NCBI GenBank assembly: GCA_002796755.1
Contig: PHFE01000107.1
Location: 2,387,427-2,451,426 of the forward strand
Direction: 5' to 3'
Length of the DNA: 64,000 nt
Source of the DNA: Paracorniculantispora psalliotae
Taxonomy: Eukaryota; Ascomycota; Sordariomycetes; Hypocreales; Cordycipitaceae
The notes beneath the pieces are model-generated. The model ran no database searches. It saw only the letters and a program-made list of their open reading frames with translations, and had not been told where the DNA came from. Positions 1-11,840 of the stretch are shown in pieces; the first letter of the stretch is position 1, and each line of letters opens with the position of its first letter. Both the position numbers and the translations under genes were made by a program.

Positions 1-143
1 CTGCTCGGCCCCCACTACAGCTGCTCAGGCCTTCGTGACAACGTCATTCCACGACTTCCACCATTCAACTGCTCAACTTTGTATTCGCAACCTACCACCA
101 CACTCCACGTCAGGAACATGACCGCGGTGTTATAGACGCCAAA

Positions 144-1713
144 ATGTTTTGTCAAAAATGCCGACAGCCTCTGAAGCTGGATGGCTCCCTCCAGGACCTT
201 AATCCTGCTGCCTACGACCTTCTCGTTTGTATGTTGTTGCTCGCGCGCATGCCTCTGGTCAAGAAAATTACTGACTTCTTCTCTAGCTTCGGCATCGCCA
301 CAGCCGCCTAAACAAACAGTCGTCCAATTTCCAGCGAAATCACAGATAAAAGAGCGAGACGCAGCTCGAAAATCACTCTACCAGTCCGCATCGCAAAGCG
401 CCAGCAGCCAGCCGACATTCAAGCGCCACCATGGCAGCAACCCGCGAGATCCAGCAATGTCCTTCATCTATCTATCCGAATCACAACTTGGCCATCAGTA
501 TGACCGTACACAATCGCCGAAGCAGAAGCAACAGCTTTCGCCGCGTGCGTCAGCTCAGTCTCCGACGAAAATGCAGCGATCATCTTCCAACCAGACCGAC
601 ACAACAAACTCTACGCGCGAGGACGAAATGGGTCGCATGAATCGTCTCTTCGAGATTCTGACCGCACGTTCCGATATCGACTATCCGATTTGCATCGAAT
701 GTACCGACATGCTCGTCGACGGTCTGCAACGCAAACTCGACACAGCCACCCGCACACGCGATGCCTACATTTCACATCTGAAAGACATCCGCGCCACACA
801 GCCCAGCGAGGCTGATAAGAAGGCTGCCAAGGAGCGACAGCGCAAAGCGGAAAATGAGAAAGCCGTGGCCATGGAGGAACTCAAACGACTCGAGGCAGAG
901 AAGGACGCCCTGGACGAAGAGATTCTTGCGCTCGAGGACGAGTCCCGCCAGCTGGATAAGGAAGAGACGGCCTTTTGGGGCGAACGCAACGCTTTTGCAG
1001 CCAAAATGGCCGATTTCCAGGCTGAACGGGATAGCGTCAACACAAAGTACAGCAATGACTCGCAGCTACTACAGAAGCTACAACGGACGAATGTTTACAA
1101 CGACACCTTCTGCATCAGCCATGACGGCAGCTTTGCCACCATCAACGGCCTGCGCCTAGGCCGCCTCTCCAGCAAGCCCGTCGACTGGCCAGAGATCAAC
1201 GCCGCCTGGGGCCACGCGCTGCTCCTCGTCGTCACCGTCGCCGACAAGCTCGAGTTTCGGTTCCAGGGCTACGAGCCGCAGCCCATGGGCAGCACGTCCA
1301 AGATTATCCGCTTCGACGCCGCCAGCCCCGCCACCAGCCGCATCGGCCACGATGCCCGCGCCGCCTCGTCCTCGCGCCCGCCCGCCGCGCCCAAGAAGAA
1401 CATTCTCGAGCTGCACAGCTCCGGCGGCGATCTCCCGCTCGGCCTGCGCCTCCTCCACCGCGGCTTCGACAACGCCATGGTGGCCTTTCTCGAGCTCGTG
1501 CGCCAGCTCGGCGACCACATCCACCGCCAGCGCCCGGCCCTCAGCCTGCCGTATCCCATTGACGGCGACAAGGTCGGCGAGAGCAGCATCCGCCTCGGCA
1601 TGGCGCAGGACGACGGCTGGACCAAGGCGTGCAAGCTGACGCTGACGAATTGCAAGTTTTTGCTGGCGCACGCGAGTAATATAAGCACCTCGACGCGGGA
1701 TCCGGAAACATAA
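144..1713 (+). CDS. atg6: Autophagy protein Atg6 / Beclin 1 (Vps30)
   Basis: Exons 144-228 and 287-1713, with a 58-nt GTATGT...TAG intron, give 503 residues. Atg6 is a subunit of the class III PI3-kinase (Vps34) complexes that start autophagosome formation and act in endosomal sorting. The N-terminus has the fungal zinc-ribbon-like CQKC at residues 3-6 and the conserved stretch LKLDGSLQDLNPAAYDLL. A second CxxC (CIEC) follows near residue 165. A long charged coiled coil spans about 170-270, and the C-terminal BARA/evolutionarily conserved domain starts near 300 with NGLRLGRL and contains WPEINAAWGHALLL. The ATG at 181 is out of the exon-1 frame, so the true start is 144. The gene converges on the ABCC transporter. 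Splicing and identity look secure. Confidence 0.95.
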
Positions 1714-2306
1714 TGGTGTTGTAGAAGGATTTAGGTATATAGAGCGGACGCATGTACATACAATATACAGTCACAAAATTTACAATAATGACTCATTAAC
1801 ATGGATTTCACATGGCTCAACTCATTTCTCACAGTACTGTGTTTGAAATTTCTTTGCATATAAAAAATATTATTCGCATTGCTCGGAGTAGGACTAGATC
1901 CACTAGCTAGTAGAGAGCTATCTAAAATCCCCTCCGCCGCAATGGCAGCTCGTAGTTTTACTCAAAACTCGCCGCAGGCTTACTGAGCCTCGATATTTTT
2001 CTGCACCAAAAATTGACTGAAAGAAATATACCCCAATAAAATAGACAGAAATTCTCTTTACATGTGAAAGAAACTTTTTTTTTTATTCCTTTCCTGTTCC
2101 ACCGTCGTTCCATGACTAACATACCTCATCATGACTGTTTTTTTTCATATCTCTCCTCCTCCATCTGTGAATATAAAAAAATTGAAAACAAATTGCCAAA
2201 CCAAATCCAAATACAATATAAAGCTACTATAAACAACAATGCTAATAAAGATGCAAAAATCTGCGTATTTTTGTTTTAAAAAATGCAAAAGCAAGAAGTA
2301 AAATGA
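1714..2306. other. Convergent 3' intergenic spacer
   Basis: About 590 nt separate the stop codons of ATG6 (+) and the ABC transporter (-). The spacer is AT-rich, with several T- and A-runs and AATAAA-like words around 2035. It should hold both 3' ends. I see no coding signal or RNA gene. Confidence 0.6.
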
Positions 2307-5300
2307 TTACATCTTGCCGAGGATAGTCGCCTCCAGCTTGTCCTTCTCGCCACTGTGCTCGCACATGTCGCGGAAGATGCTGCCCTCCGTATTCCACAGC
2401 GCCAGGGGGCTGCCAAACTCGGCGACGGTGCCCTCGCTGAGGACGAGAATCTTGTCAAAGTCGGCAATGGTGCTCAGACGGTGAGCAATGACGAGCAGGG
2501 TGCTGTTGTCAAACTCCTCGCGGATGCTGCGCTGGATGAGGGCGTCGGTGGCCATGTCGACGGCCGAGGTGGCCTCGTCGAGGACCATAATCTTGGGGCG
2601 GGCGACGATGGCGCGGGCAATGCACATGAGCTGGCGCTGGCCCTGGGACAGGTTGCCGCCCGACTCGGAGATGCCGCTGTTGAGGTCGCGGAAGATGTTG
2701 GCGTTTTGCGGCGTAACGGTGGAGTTGGACGACGACGACCCCGCCGCAGGCTCGTTGGCGGGCGTGACGGGCTGCGAGTCGATGAGGTGGACGCGCTGGA
2801 GACATTCGCGGAGCTCCTCGTCCGTGTACTGATCAAAGGGGTCCAGGTTGGAGCGGACGGTTCCAGAGAACAAAACGGGATCTTGGGGAATGATGGCAAG
2901 ACGCGAGCGCAGGCTGTGAAGGTCAATCGTGGAAATATCGACGCCGTCAATGATGATGGAGCCAGAGCGGGCTTCGAGGAAGCGGAAGAGAGCAAGAGTC
3001 ATGGAAGACTTGCCTGCACCGGTACGACCGATGACACCGACGCGCTCGTTGTTCTTAACGGCAAAGGAAACGCCCTTGAGAACGGCAGGCAGATCATCGG
3101 CATAGCCCACGACAACGTCCTTCATCTCAATGGTGCCAGACGTAGGCCAGGCAGCAGGAGGTTCCGTGCCGCCCTGCTTCTCCATTTGCAGCTCCGAGTA
3201 CTCAACGACACGCTCAGCAGCGTTCATGTCCAGCTCCAGGCCAGCGTAGGCGCGGATGGCGAAAAGGATCGTGTTGGCGAAGTCGAGGGCAAAGGACATG
3301 GCGAAACCAGCCATAGCAGCATTAGCCTTGGTGAGAATAATGACGACACCGACGCAGGTGGTGAAGATGGTACCGATAGCAGCCATTCGAATACCCATCC
3401 AGCGGTTGAAAATCCAAAAGTGAACCTTGTTGGTGTTCCAGGTGTCGAGGTGGTAGTGCATGCGCTTGACATAGTCGTTGTTCTTCTGGAAGGCGCGCAG
3501 GGTGGAAACACCAGCCAGGGTCGTGTTGAACAGCTCGAAAACGGGTGACTTGGAGTTGCTCTCGAGACGCTTCATAGGGCGGGCGCCATCCATGTACTTC
3601 TTGCCGATGATACCGGCACCAGTGATGAGCAGAAGAGCAAGAGGCAGAACAAGTGGGGTGACCAGAGTCGAAGCAGCACAGACAGCAATAATAGCGAGGC
3701 ATCGACCAATGAAGAAGCTGATGCTGAAGCTTAGGCGTGTGTCAATGACGTCGAAATCAGCCGTCATGCGGTTGAGGACACGACCGACGGGGACAGTGTC
3801 GAGCCATCGGAGGGGTGTGCGGACAACGGTGAAGAGAATTCGGTCAAAGAGCTTCTGACTGGCCTTGAGACTCATGGTGAAAGCCCACAGCATACGCATA
3901 GAACCGACAATGCCACTGGCAAGAGCGATGGCAGCATAGACACCAAGATAGAAGCTCAGGCGCTGATCATGGTCCTCAACAGGTGCGGCCGCAGCGTGGA
4001 AAGCGCCGTGCTGCAGCGAGAACATGCTGACAGTGCCGTGAGAAGAGTAGGTGTTGACGGACATGGTGGAGTTATCGGGGTGCTTGTTGGAGGATTTACC
4101 AGTCCAGATCTGCAGCCACCAGTTGCGGCCAACGTTGCCGGCCTCGTAGGCAATGTAGAAACAACCACAGGCAATCCAGAACGGCAGACCACCACTGGCG
4201 TTGATGTAGGTGGCATAGACGTGGCGTTTGACGGAGCCTTTTTCAGTCTTCTCATCTTCGACAAACTTTTTGGCGGCCTTGGAGGGAACCTTTTGCAGTT
4301 CATTTTCAGCGTCAGAGGCTTCTTCGGAGTTGACCATGGTCTCGGCGTTGGTGGCCTCGTCGGCCTGAATTTCAGCCTCGGTTTGCGTGTGGCTGCGAAT
4401 CTTGAAGAGTGTGCCGTCCTCAGCCAGGTCACTGGTGAGGCCAGAGTGGAGGACGGTGCCCTCACCAAGCTCGACAAGGTACTTGGTCTTGGCCTCAACC
4501 AGAGCAACGTGGTGGGTGACGAGGATACGGGTACGTCCAGCACAGATAGGACCATCGATGCACTTCTCAAAAATTTGACGACCAACGTGAGCATCAACCG
4601 CGCTAAAGATGTCGTCCAAGAGTAAGAGTTCGGCGCGAGAATAGACGGTACGAGCAAGAGTGACACGCCACTTCTGGCCACCACTCAGGTTAATACCATT
4701 GGCACCAAGTTCAGTCTGGTCGCCATCCTCGAGCATGTCAAGATCCTTTCGCAGGGCGCATACTTCAATAACAGTGTTGTAGCGTTCCTCGTCGTATGGC
4801 AGACCAAAGGTGATGTTGTCACGAAGAGTAGCGTTTTCAAGCCAAGGGTTCTGGCTGACGTAGGCGACCGAGCCGGGGAGAATCCAGTTGCCTTTGTGGG
4901 CCTTGGCATCGTTTCGCTCAGCAAGAGGGGGTGTAGGAGGCATGATAACCTTGCCAGCAAGAAGATCGACTTCGCCGATAAGAGACGAGAGCAGAAGACT
5001 CTTTCCGGTACCAGTCTTGCCAGAAATGACGGAGAGCTCGCCCTGGGGGAACGAGAGGTTCAAGTCGCGGAGGAGGAATCGGTCATCGTCGGGGACCTCG
5101 TCATCGACGGGCCATGCAATGGAGGCATTGTCAAGAGCAGCATCATGCCCACGAGTGATGATGTCGGTCATCTCAGGACCCTCGAGGTATTTGCCGAGAC
5201 GGCGAACGGAGATGAGAGTATCGAGGCCGTAACCGATGAATTCAGGCAGAACAGAGAGACTCATTTCCAGACTCTTGAAAATACCAATGGCGACGAAAGC

Positions 5301-7067
5301 GGTCGAGGGCTGCAGAGAACCATTCTGGACGGCGTAAACGGCGAGGGAAACGACGGCCAGCAGAATGGGGCTAACAATCCAGCAGGTGAAGAGGATAAGA
5401 TCGATGGCGAAGATGTAGCGGATAGTGCCCAGCTCCTTCCCACGCTTGGCCATGATGCGAGCAGACCATTCCTTTTCGAGGGCGGAGAATTTGATCTGGC
5501 GTATACCAAGGAGCGCCTCGTTGATCATGGCGAGTTTCTCATCACGGATCTTCATGAGCTTGTCCTCCTGCTTAAGATAGATCTTGGAGGCGTACATGTT
5601 GATGGGGAGGACGACAGCCCATGCCATGACACCAGCCAAGTATGGTTGGAAACCGATGAGCTGGACAAGGAAGAACGAGTAGAGGACGAGCTTGGAAATG
5701 GCGTTGATGATGATGAAGTGCATGGCCAAGAAATCAGCAATGCGTCTGGAGTCAACACCGACCAAGTTGACAATGGCCTGACGGGAGCGAAGCACGGTCT
5801 CGTCCTTCTTATCCTTCTCATCGTCATCTTTTTTGTCGTCGTCGTCGTCCTTTTTGGTTTCGGTATCGGTGTCGCGGTTCTTTTCGGCCGTCTTGACATT
5901 TTTGCGGCGAAGAGATTTTTCGAATACAAGGGCTGAGAGCTGGGCGGACATGGGGATACCCATGCCGGCAATAGCATACCAGTTCAGGTAGCCGTCAAGC
6001 CACTGCTCCCAGATGCCGCAGAGTCCAAGGCCAACAACGTGGAGCCAGAAATCGCGAAATTCAATATCCTCGCGGGGGGTCTGTTCAAGTTTTTGGATAA
6101 GACTGTAGAGGATCAGATAGGGGATCATGCCGACGGCGACACGGAAGAGCGTGCCGGTCCACTGAATAGCGAAGCGATGACCGTAGACACGGACGAGATT
6201 TTTTAGGAGACCAGCACCAAATCTGAAGCTCTCCCATTTTTCGACGAGAGACTTGGATCGCGCATAGCTAGGTGGGCGAGGGACATCAGTCTGCTTCAGG
6301 TCACCTTTCTTACCGCCAAGATCGAGAGTCTTGCGACCCCAGCCCCAAGTAAAGCGACTGAGCGCATTGACGCTGAAGTTGCGATCAACGGGTTCGTTGT
6401 TGTAGAAGACGTCGGGGCGGCGAGGGATCAGAGTGGCGGAGATGGCGAGAAGACCAGCAGAAGCAAGCGTGCAGATGCGGAGGATGAGAGTGATGTCGTG
6501 CTTGAGAGACTGGTATTGACCGACGTGGTTGGTTTCGGCGGTTCCGATAATGATGTTGACGAGGGAGCTTAGAAAGATGCCGAGGCCGATGTTGTAGACT
6601 TTGATGAAGTCGTTGTGAGCAGCCATACACACAGCTTGGGCGAGAATGAGAATCTACAGCATGGGAAATGACGAGGTTAGTCAAAGAGGTCAATGGAAAG
6701 CTTCTCTAGTCGCGAGAGCATTGCGCCAATCCATTGGAGGGTGACAAAAACTCACCCAGGCACCAGTGGTGAGCCAAGTGGTCAGGAACAAGCTTCCATG
6801 AGAGGGACCAGTCGTATTCAGGACAGCAAGAGCAATTGACAAGGCGGCAGTCGAGGCAGCGAGAAATGTCACGGCGAACTTGCTCGCCTTGTTGGAAAAG
6901 GCGGCGATAGACTCGGGGGTAGCAACGCCATCCTTGTCCTCGTAGAAGTTGTCCTTGGGAGCGCGGGATCGGATTTGAGAGGCGATTGCGGACACGGCTG
7001 GGAAGGTGGCGAGCGCGGTGACAGCCAGGCCAGCAGCCGATGCCTTGAAGAGCTGGTCGGTATCCAT
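2307..7067 (-). CDS. Full-length ABCC (MRP/bile-acid permease type) ABC transporter
   Basis: Exon 1 is 7067-6756 and exon 2 is 6653-2307; the 102-nt intron starts GTGAGT and ends CTGTAG. The product is 1552 residues. The hydrophobic N-terminal exon plus the start of exon 2 forms a TMD0-like region. TMD1, NBD1, TMD2 and NBD2 follow. NBD1 has Walker A GKTGTGKS near 649, signature LSGGQ and Walker B LLLLDD. NBD2 has Walker A GRTGAGKS near 1313, signature LSQGQ and IMVLDE. NBD1 carries Asp where NBD2 has the catalytic Glu, the asymmetry usual in ABCC proteins. A loop very rich in Asp and Lys lies near residues 355-385. It probably exports organic anions or conjugates across the vacuolar or plasma membrane, as Ybt1/Bpt1 relatives do. 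The substrate cannot be read. Confidence 0.93.
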
Positions 7068-10000
7068 GATGGCGGCAAGGGACCAAGAGCAAAACGCCTC
7101 ACGAGGCTTCTGAATGGCTTCGTGAGGAACAACGCAGTTACGAAGTGAGGTTGCTCCTTAAGCCGTCAACTTTTTTTTGGGCTCGGGTTACTTTGCAACG
7201 CCGAGAAGGCAGGTGGCGGGTCCGAGCTTGTAATTAGCGTGTGCCGTGCAGCTGGCGAGAAAAGCTGCCAGGACAAACAGGCTCTATGGACTTTGCTCTA
7301 CAATGGCGGCGATAGAAAGGCAGCCAGAAAAGAGAGGCATCCAAAAACTGGAAGAGGAAGAAATAAATAAAAAAACAACAGAAAATCTAGCGTGCAGAGA
7401 TCCCGGGGCCGCGCAGGGGGGGGAGCTGGGCCGTTCTTATGACGTTCACGCACAGCCTGGTGGCTGTGGGTTACTGGTAGTCGTATTACTTTATTAGTTC
7501 AACCCCCGGGGGAACAACTTTCCAGCTGGCAGATGAGGGGGGTAGTTTAAACGAGAAAAGGAAGCTAAAGAATGATGAGTGTGTCGCGCAGCTTCTCATT
7601 TGATAAGAAAACAAGTACCGATTTGGAGGGAATTGGGTGCAGGGAATACATGCATGCGGCTGGCCGGCCGGCAGGGTTTCTGGAGACTGGCGGGCGCGAG
7701 TTAGTCACCAAAGTGGAGAGCTGGAGGGGGTGCGAGAAACTGGGCAACTGGGGTTTGCTGTCGTCTAAGAGGGGCTTGTCCGAACCCAGGGCGTGTTATG
7801 TATTTAATAGTATGATGGTAGCTATATAGAATTGTTGATACACATCATGTTGTTTCTTGAAAAAAATCAACATGTTGTCTATATGGTTGCTGCTGTGCAG
7901 AACCTTGGAGTTGCACACTGCGGTCTGGCCGTGACTAAAAAAGTACAAGTGACTGCAAGACCCCGTCTCCAAATGCCTCCGGGAAATCGGCGGAGGCGGG
8001 CTGAATGGGGCTGACGCCGGCGCGCCGTCCTCCATGTCAAGATGGAGGGAAGCATGACTTGTCTTTTTTTTTTTCTTGCGTTGTTCTCCGGTGCCTGGAC
8101 ATTGAGAATGTGACCTTGAACCCGGGCCAAGTATGTCCGAGGCGGCCCGGTGGCTGATGGAAGGCAGCAAGATTCCTCGTCTAGTATATGCCAATCAATT
8201 GATCCGAGCAGTCAACTACTCAGTACAGTGAAAAGCGCTGCCTGATTGCAATTTCGTCCATACTACGATTTCAATTCCAGGCGCCTGAATAAAAAAGAGA
8301 CACTCGTCTCCGAGTCGCTCTTCTCTGACACTGGCCCATCAAACTCACTATCAAGGCTGACGAAAAAAAGTCCCATCGGCAAAGATCCACCGAAAATGAC
8401 TCTACTTTTAGAGAATGGAACACATAGCTTCCAAATGGTTAAGCCCTTCGCTCTCTGACTGACAGGTTTTGACGTCCCGCCAACGTGTCAAGTAATTAGC
8501 AAGCTGTTCGTGACTCGCACCACCTCGAGTGGACTCTTTGTAGTACCATTTTGCCACAATGTGAAAATTCCCCCAGTTGTGTCACCAGGTTCAGTAATGA
8601 AGGCGCGCCCACCAGTCACATCAACAATTCGGTCAAGGTTAAGCCGGCCTGCTGGAAGAGGCAGGCGATGGCGTTGAAACGTGGGGCTTCTCCATTTTGG
8701 CGGTGGGCAATTGGCTTGTGGTGGCGGCGGCGGCGGCTCTGAGACAAGAAAGTTTTGGTGTGGTGGGCTGTAAGAAAACCGGGAAAATATGGATTTCAAA
8801 CGAACGTCCCAAGTAAAAGTCCAGACCATTGTGACTGACTTTCAACGTTGCGCGCCGGTGACGCATCTTGCAGTTTGCGCCGGCCGAAGACATTGGCCTC
8901 CTCTCATTTCCCCAATCTCAGATCCCGCCAGCTGGAGCTTGTTCCGCTCTTTCAGAGCAGGAGTTTGCTTTTTTATTAACTATCTTGCAGGGAACCTTGT
9001 CACCGGGTTGCTTCTTGGTAGTGCAAAATCCGGCTGTGCCCAAATGGGCATTTGAGCTGCGCAGGAACACGTACCCGGCCCATGCCTAACGTAGATTTCA
9101 TCTCCGTTTTCCCTTGCCTGCGAGGCCGTCTGCCGATAATCCATGCACGGATACTTATTTGATTGACTGTGCAGTGCACTAACGATCTCTATATGCAGAT
9201 GTCGTCAATTGGAGTTGTTGTTCGTGCATGCATGCAACACCGACTTTTATCACTGCATCCATATATCAACTTTCACCCTGCCGTGCAGATCTAGTCAACC
9301 ACCGCGCTATGAATCATGGTTGCTCTTGTTTTCTTGTTTCTCGTCCACCACACCCTGTCCCTGTCGCGCAGCTTGCTTGTTCCGTCTTTGCCGCCAGTCT
9401 CCACGGCACTGTGCAAATTGAGATGCGTCTGCAAGTCAAACCCACTGTTTGAGAGGGTCTGCGTTGGTTCTTTTGTTCTTTTTTTTCGCAGGGGCGTGAC
9501 TCAAAAGAACCCACTTGTTGCCAAACGCGACAAAGGAAACTGGCAGTTTGCTCTGGACGGATCCCGTCAGATATCGCGAGCGTTTGTGCCATTGTCAAAT
9601 CGAATGCGCGGTGTGCATATACGCTAGTGTGAGCTGTTGTTTGGCTCCCTGCATCTGCATCAGGCTCTCCGTCAATTCCTTCGGCGCACGGCGCCCTTTC
9701 AACTCGCTCGTGGTGGGTTACCTAGCCCATGCATGCACAGTTGAATTTCTCCAGCCAATCCCACTCACATGCATGGCGCCTCGTGATGCTTGGCAACCAT
9801 CAAAAAGCGCGTCAACGCCCTTGCGTCGTCAAGTAATGCTTCATATCATCATCGCCTTGTACCATGGCACTAGTGTCAGCTTTATATCCGGGCTCAATGA
9901 ATGTTCGGAAATTATATTTCCTACATCGCGCGACAGTTCTCCTCCGTTATCATCGGAATTGCTCTCCTTTTGTTGTTAACTTATATTAACTGGACCCCTA

Positions 10001-10724
10001 CACAGTGACACCCAGCCTGATTCTTGTGCAGATGGTGCAGCCACCTATCCAGGTGGGGACATATTTTGCGTGTGTCTGGCTTCTAGAGTGTGTGTTATGC
10101 AACCACTCAATGCTCATTGCCAAGCAGAGCAGCACATTCGTCTCGGCTCAGTTTTTGCCAGCGCAAGTTTGCATTTCTGTCGATCGCCGTTCAATTTCAG
10201 CTTACGCCCGCGAACTGGCCCGTCCGGCCCAGCAACCAACCACCTAAGAATACTGTCTTGTCTGACCGCCACGGGGGTGAGTCACGCTTCTGCGTGCCGG
10301 GTCTACCTGGTGCAAGGTCGCCGGACCGTGTCTCGGTTTCGTAGATTTTCACGCCGGGCTTGTTCGTGTAGCTAGCGTCACCACTCATCGACGGCCTTGT
10401 GTGCCGGCATCCAGGCAGCACAGTCAGCCGCTTTGATCTTGGTGTTTCTTTACGCGGCGACGGCTAAATCGATTCAACTGCCGTGCCCCCAACCCCGTAG
10501 TTGTGCATGATTGTGATTGAACTAGACCTCGCTCGGCGATCTATGCGAAAAATTTTGGTTTTGTCGCTGCCTTGCGACAGACTGCTGCCTAAGGACGCTG
10601 CTACAGTAGGAAAAGAATAATCGCCTTCGTTTGAACAATTGAATCATTGTTTGCCACAAACTTGTGCCTAGCGTGTCCCATTCTCATCGTTGTGGGTTTG
10701 TCGAATCGCGGTTTCTTGCTGCCT

Positions 10725-10769
10725 GTAGACGTGATCGCGACGCGCAATGGAGGCTCTCTGCGCGTCTAC
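10725..10769. repeat. GTAGACG/CGTCTAC inverted-repeat element, copy 1
   Basis: A 45-nt element is bounded by GTAGACG and its exact reverse complement CGTCTAC. Just inside the left arm are the words TGATCGC and GCGCAATG, which recur with small changes in the second copy about 120 nt downstream. It could fold as a hairpin or serve as a palindromic binding site. The function is unknown. Confidence 0.5.
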
Positions 10770-10888
10770 CCTATACGCGTTTTGAAAACGTGCACAACTG
10801 ACGTTTTTGCTTCGGCTAGAGCTCCGTCTGGGTTGATTCAGTTGCTGGCGATTTGTTTCTTGTTTTTTTATCTATTTTGTTCGTTTTT

Positions 10889-10934
10889 GTAGACGTAATC
10901 GCCCGCAATGTGCTGTTGGGACTGTCCCGTCTAC
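10889..10934. repeat. GTAGACG/CGTCTAC inverted-repeat element, copy 2
   Basis: This second copy is 46 nt long, has the same terminal arms and shares the GTAGACGTRATCGC...CGCAATG left half with copy 1. The central part differs. Conserved ends with a variable centre resemble a small structured RNA or a protein-binding palindrome more than a recent duplication. Confidence 0.5.
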
Positions 10935-11110
10935 GTTTCGATGCTCGACTTACACATGGGTTAGCGAGCTTGTAGCGCCAATCATAGCATTACGTTTGGT
11001 CAGACCTGCCACACTGTTTTTATGTCCAACCGCCAGTAAAATTCAATTATCATATCCAGTAGCTATAATCTTCAAATTAAGCAGGCATAAAACTGGGACA
11101 ATGGCCGAGC

Positions 11111-11604
11111 GCGTTTCGGCCGCTCACCACTGACCGCACCCGATCTGGTGCGAAGAAGCGTGCTCCCACTTTCGACAAGGAGGCGGATGAGCCACGCAGA
11201 AGACCAGCATCGGTCGATGAAACCACCACCACAGCCCATGCATACCAATTACCAGGTATCCTTTCTTCGCAGCCAAGGACCAGAGTGGTGATGCGCAGAG
11301 AGGATCTCGGCCCCCACTCGCGAGCCGCGTCTCATTCGCCGCCAAGCTGCAAGTGCTGAAGCTTCACCCACTCACTAGCACCGCTAGCAGCAGCTCGCCA
11401 ACGCAACGCCAATCCACGCTGGAGCCCGCTGAAACACGGCAAGCTTGCTCTGTGAGCTCTGTGAGAGTGCGCCGTGCTGCCGCGATTCCCCACGCCCTCT
11501 TTTTGAATTGGGCCTTGTCCAACTTCATCCCGTCGCTGCAGCTTCGCGGATCCAAAAACATCTATTCGCGGCCATTCTGCAGAAAATCACGCGTTTCGGC
11601 CGCT
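11111..11604. repeat. 14-bp direct repeat GCGTTTCGGCCGCT upstream of CAC2
   Basis: The same 14-mer occurs at 11111-11124 and 11591-11604, about 730 and 240 nt before the CAC2 start. The second copy overlaps an ACGCGT box. An exact 14-bp match within 500 nt of non-coding DNA suggests a regulatory element, but I see only two copies. Confidence 0.4.
11589..11594. promoter_or_regulatory. MCB-like box (ACGCGT) in the CAC2 promoter
   Basis: A palindromic ACGCGT sits about 250 nt upstream of the CAC2 start codon. In fungi this word is the binding site of MBF (Swi6/Mbp1), which drives S-phase genes. CAF-1 is a replication-coupled histone chaperone, so such a site would fit. A single six-base match is weak evidence. 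Confidence 0.35.
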
Positions 11605-11840
11605 GCAATTTCAAGCCACGACAGCCACAATACCCGTCCGCGCCGTGTTTCCTGCTGCTACAACCTCCTTGGTCGTTTCTGTCGCCCTCCCGTTTCGACG
11701 CCAACGCCACACCTACCAACGCCTCCACCCCCAACAACGTGGGCTGCTGCTACAATAAATTTGGCCTGCCACCGTCGACCACGAGGAAGTTCTCTTTCAT
11801 GTCATCCGCCGCGAAGCCGTTGTAGCATCATATCGACAAG

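Larger units (their letters stand above)
7068..11840. other. 4.7-kb interval without a supportable gene
   Basis: The interval lies between the divergently transcribed ABC transporter (-) and CAC2 (+). Open frames here are short, overlap in several frames and show no recognisable domain. GC content looks moderate, and I see no strong C-to-T (RIP-like) erosion. CATGCATG words recur between about 9225 and 9770. A pair of hairpin-forming elements lies at 10725-10769 and 10889-10934, and a 14-bp direct repeat lies at 11111 and 11591. It may hold noncoding transcripts or the decayed remains of a mobile element, but nothing proves either. Confidence 0.5.

Noticed and set aside
1156..1671. Open frame on the - strand across the ATG6 gene
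   Set aside because: It is the antisense shadow of a GC-rich coding region; its Ala/Val/Gly/Glu-rich translation has no domain character.
9515..9979. 154-codon frame in the 4.7-kb gene-free interval
   Set aside because: It shows no hydrophobic signal, domain or splice context, and several other frames are open over the same DNA by chance.
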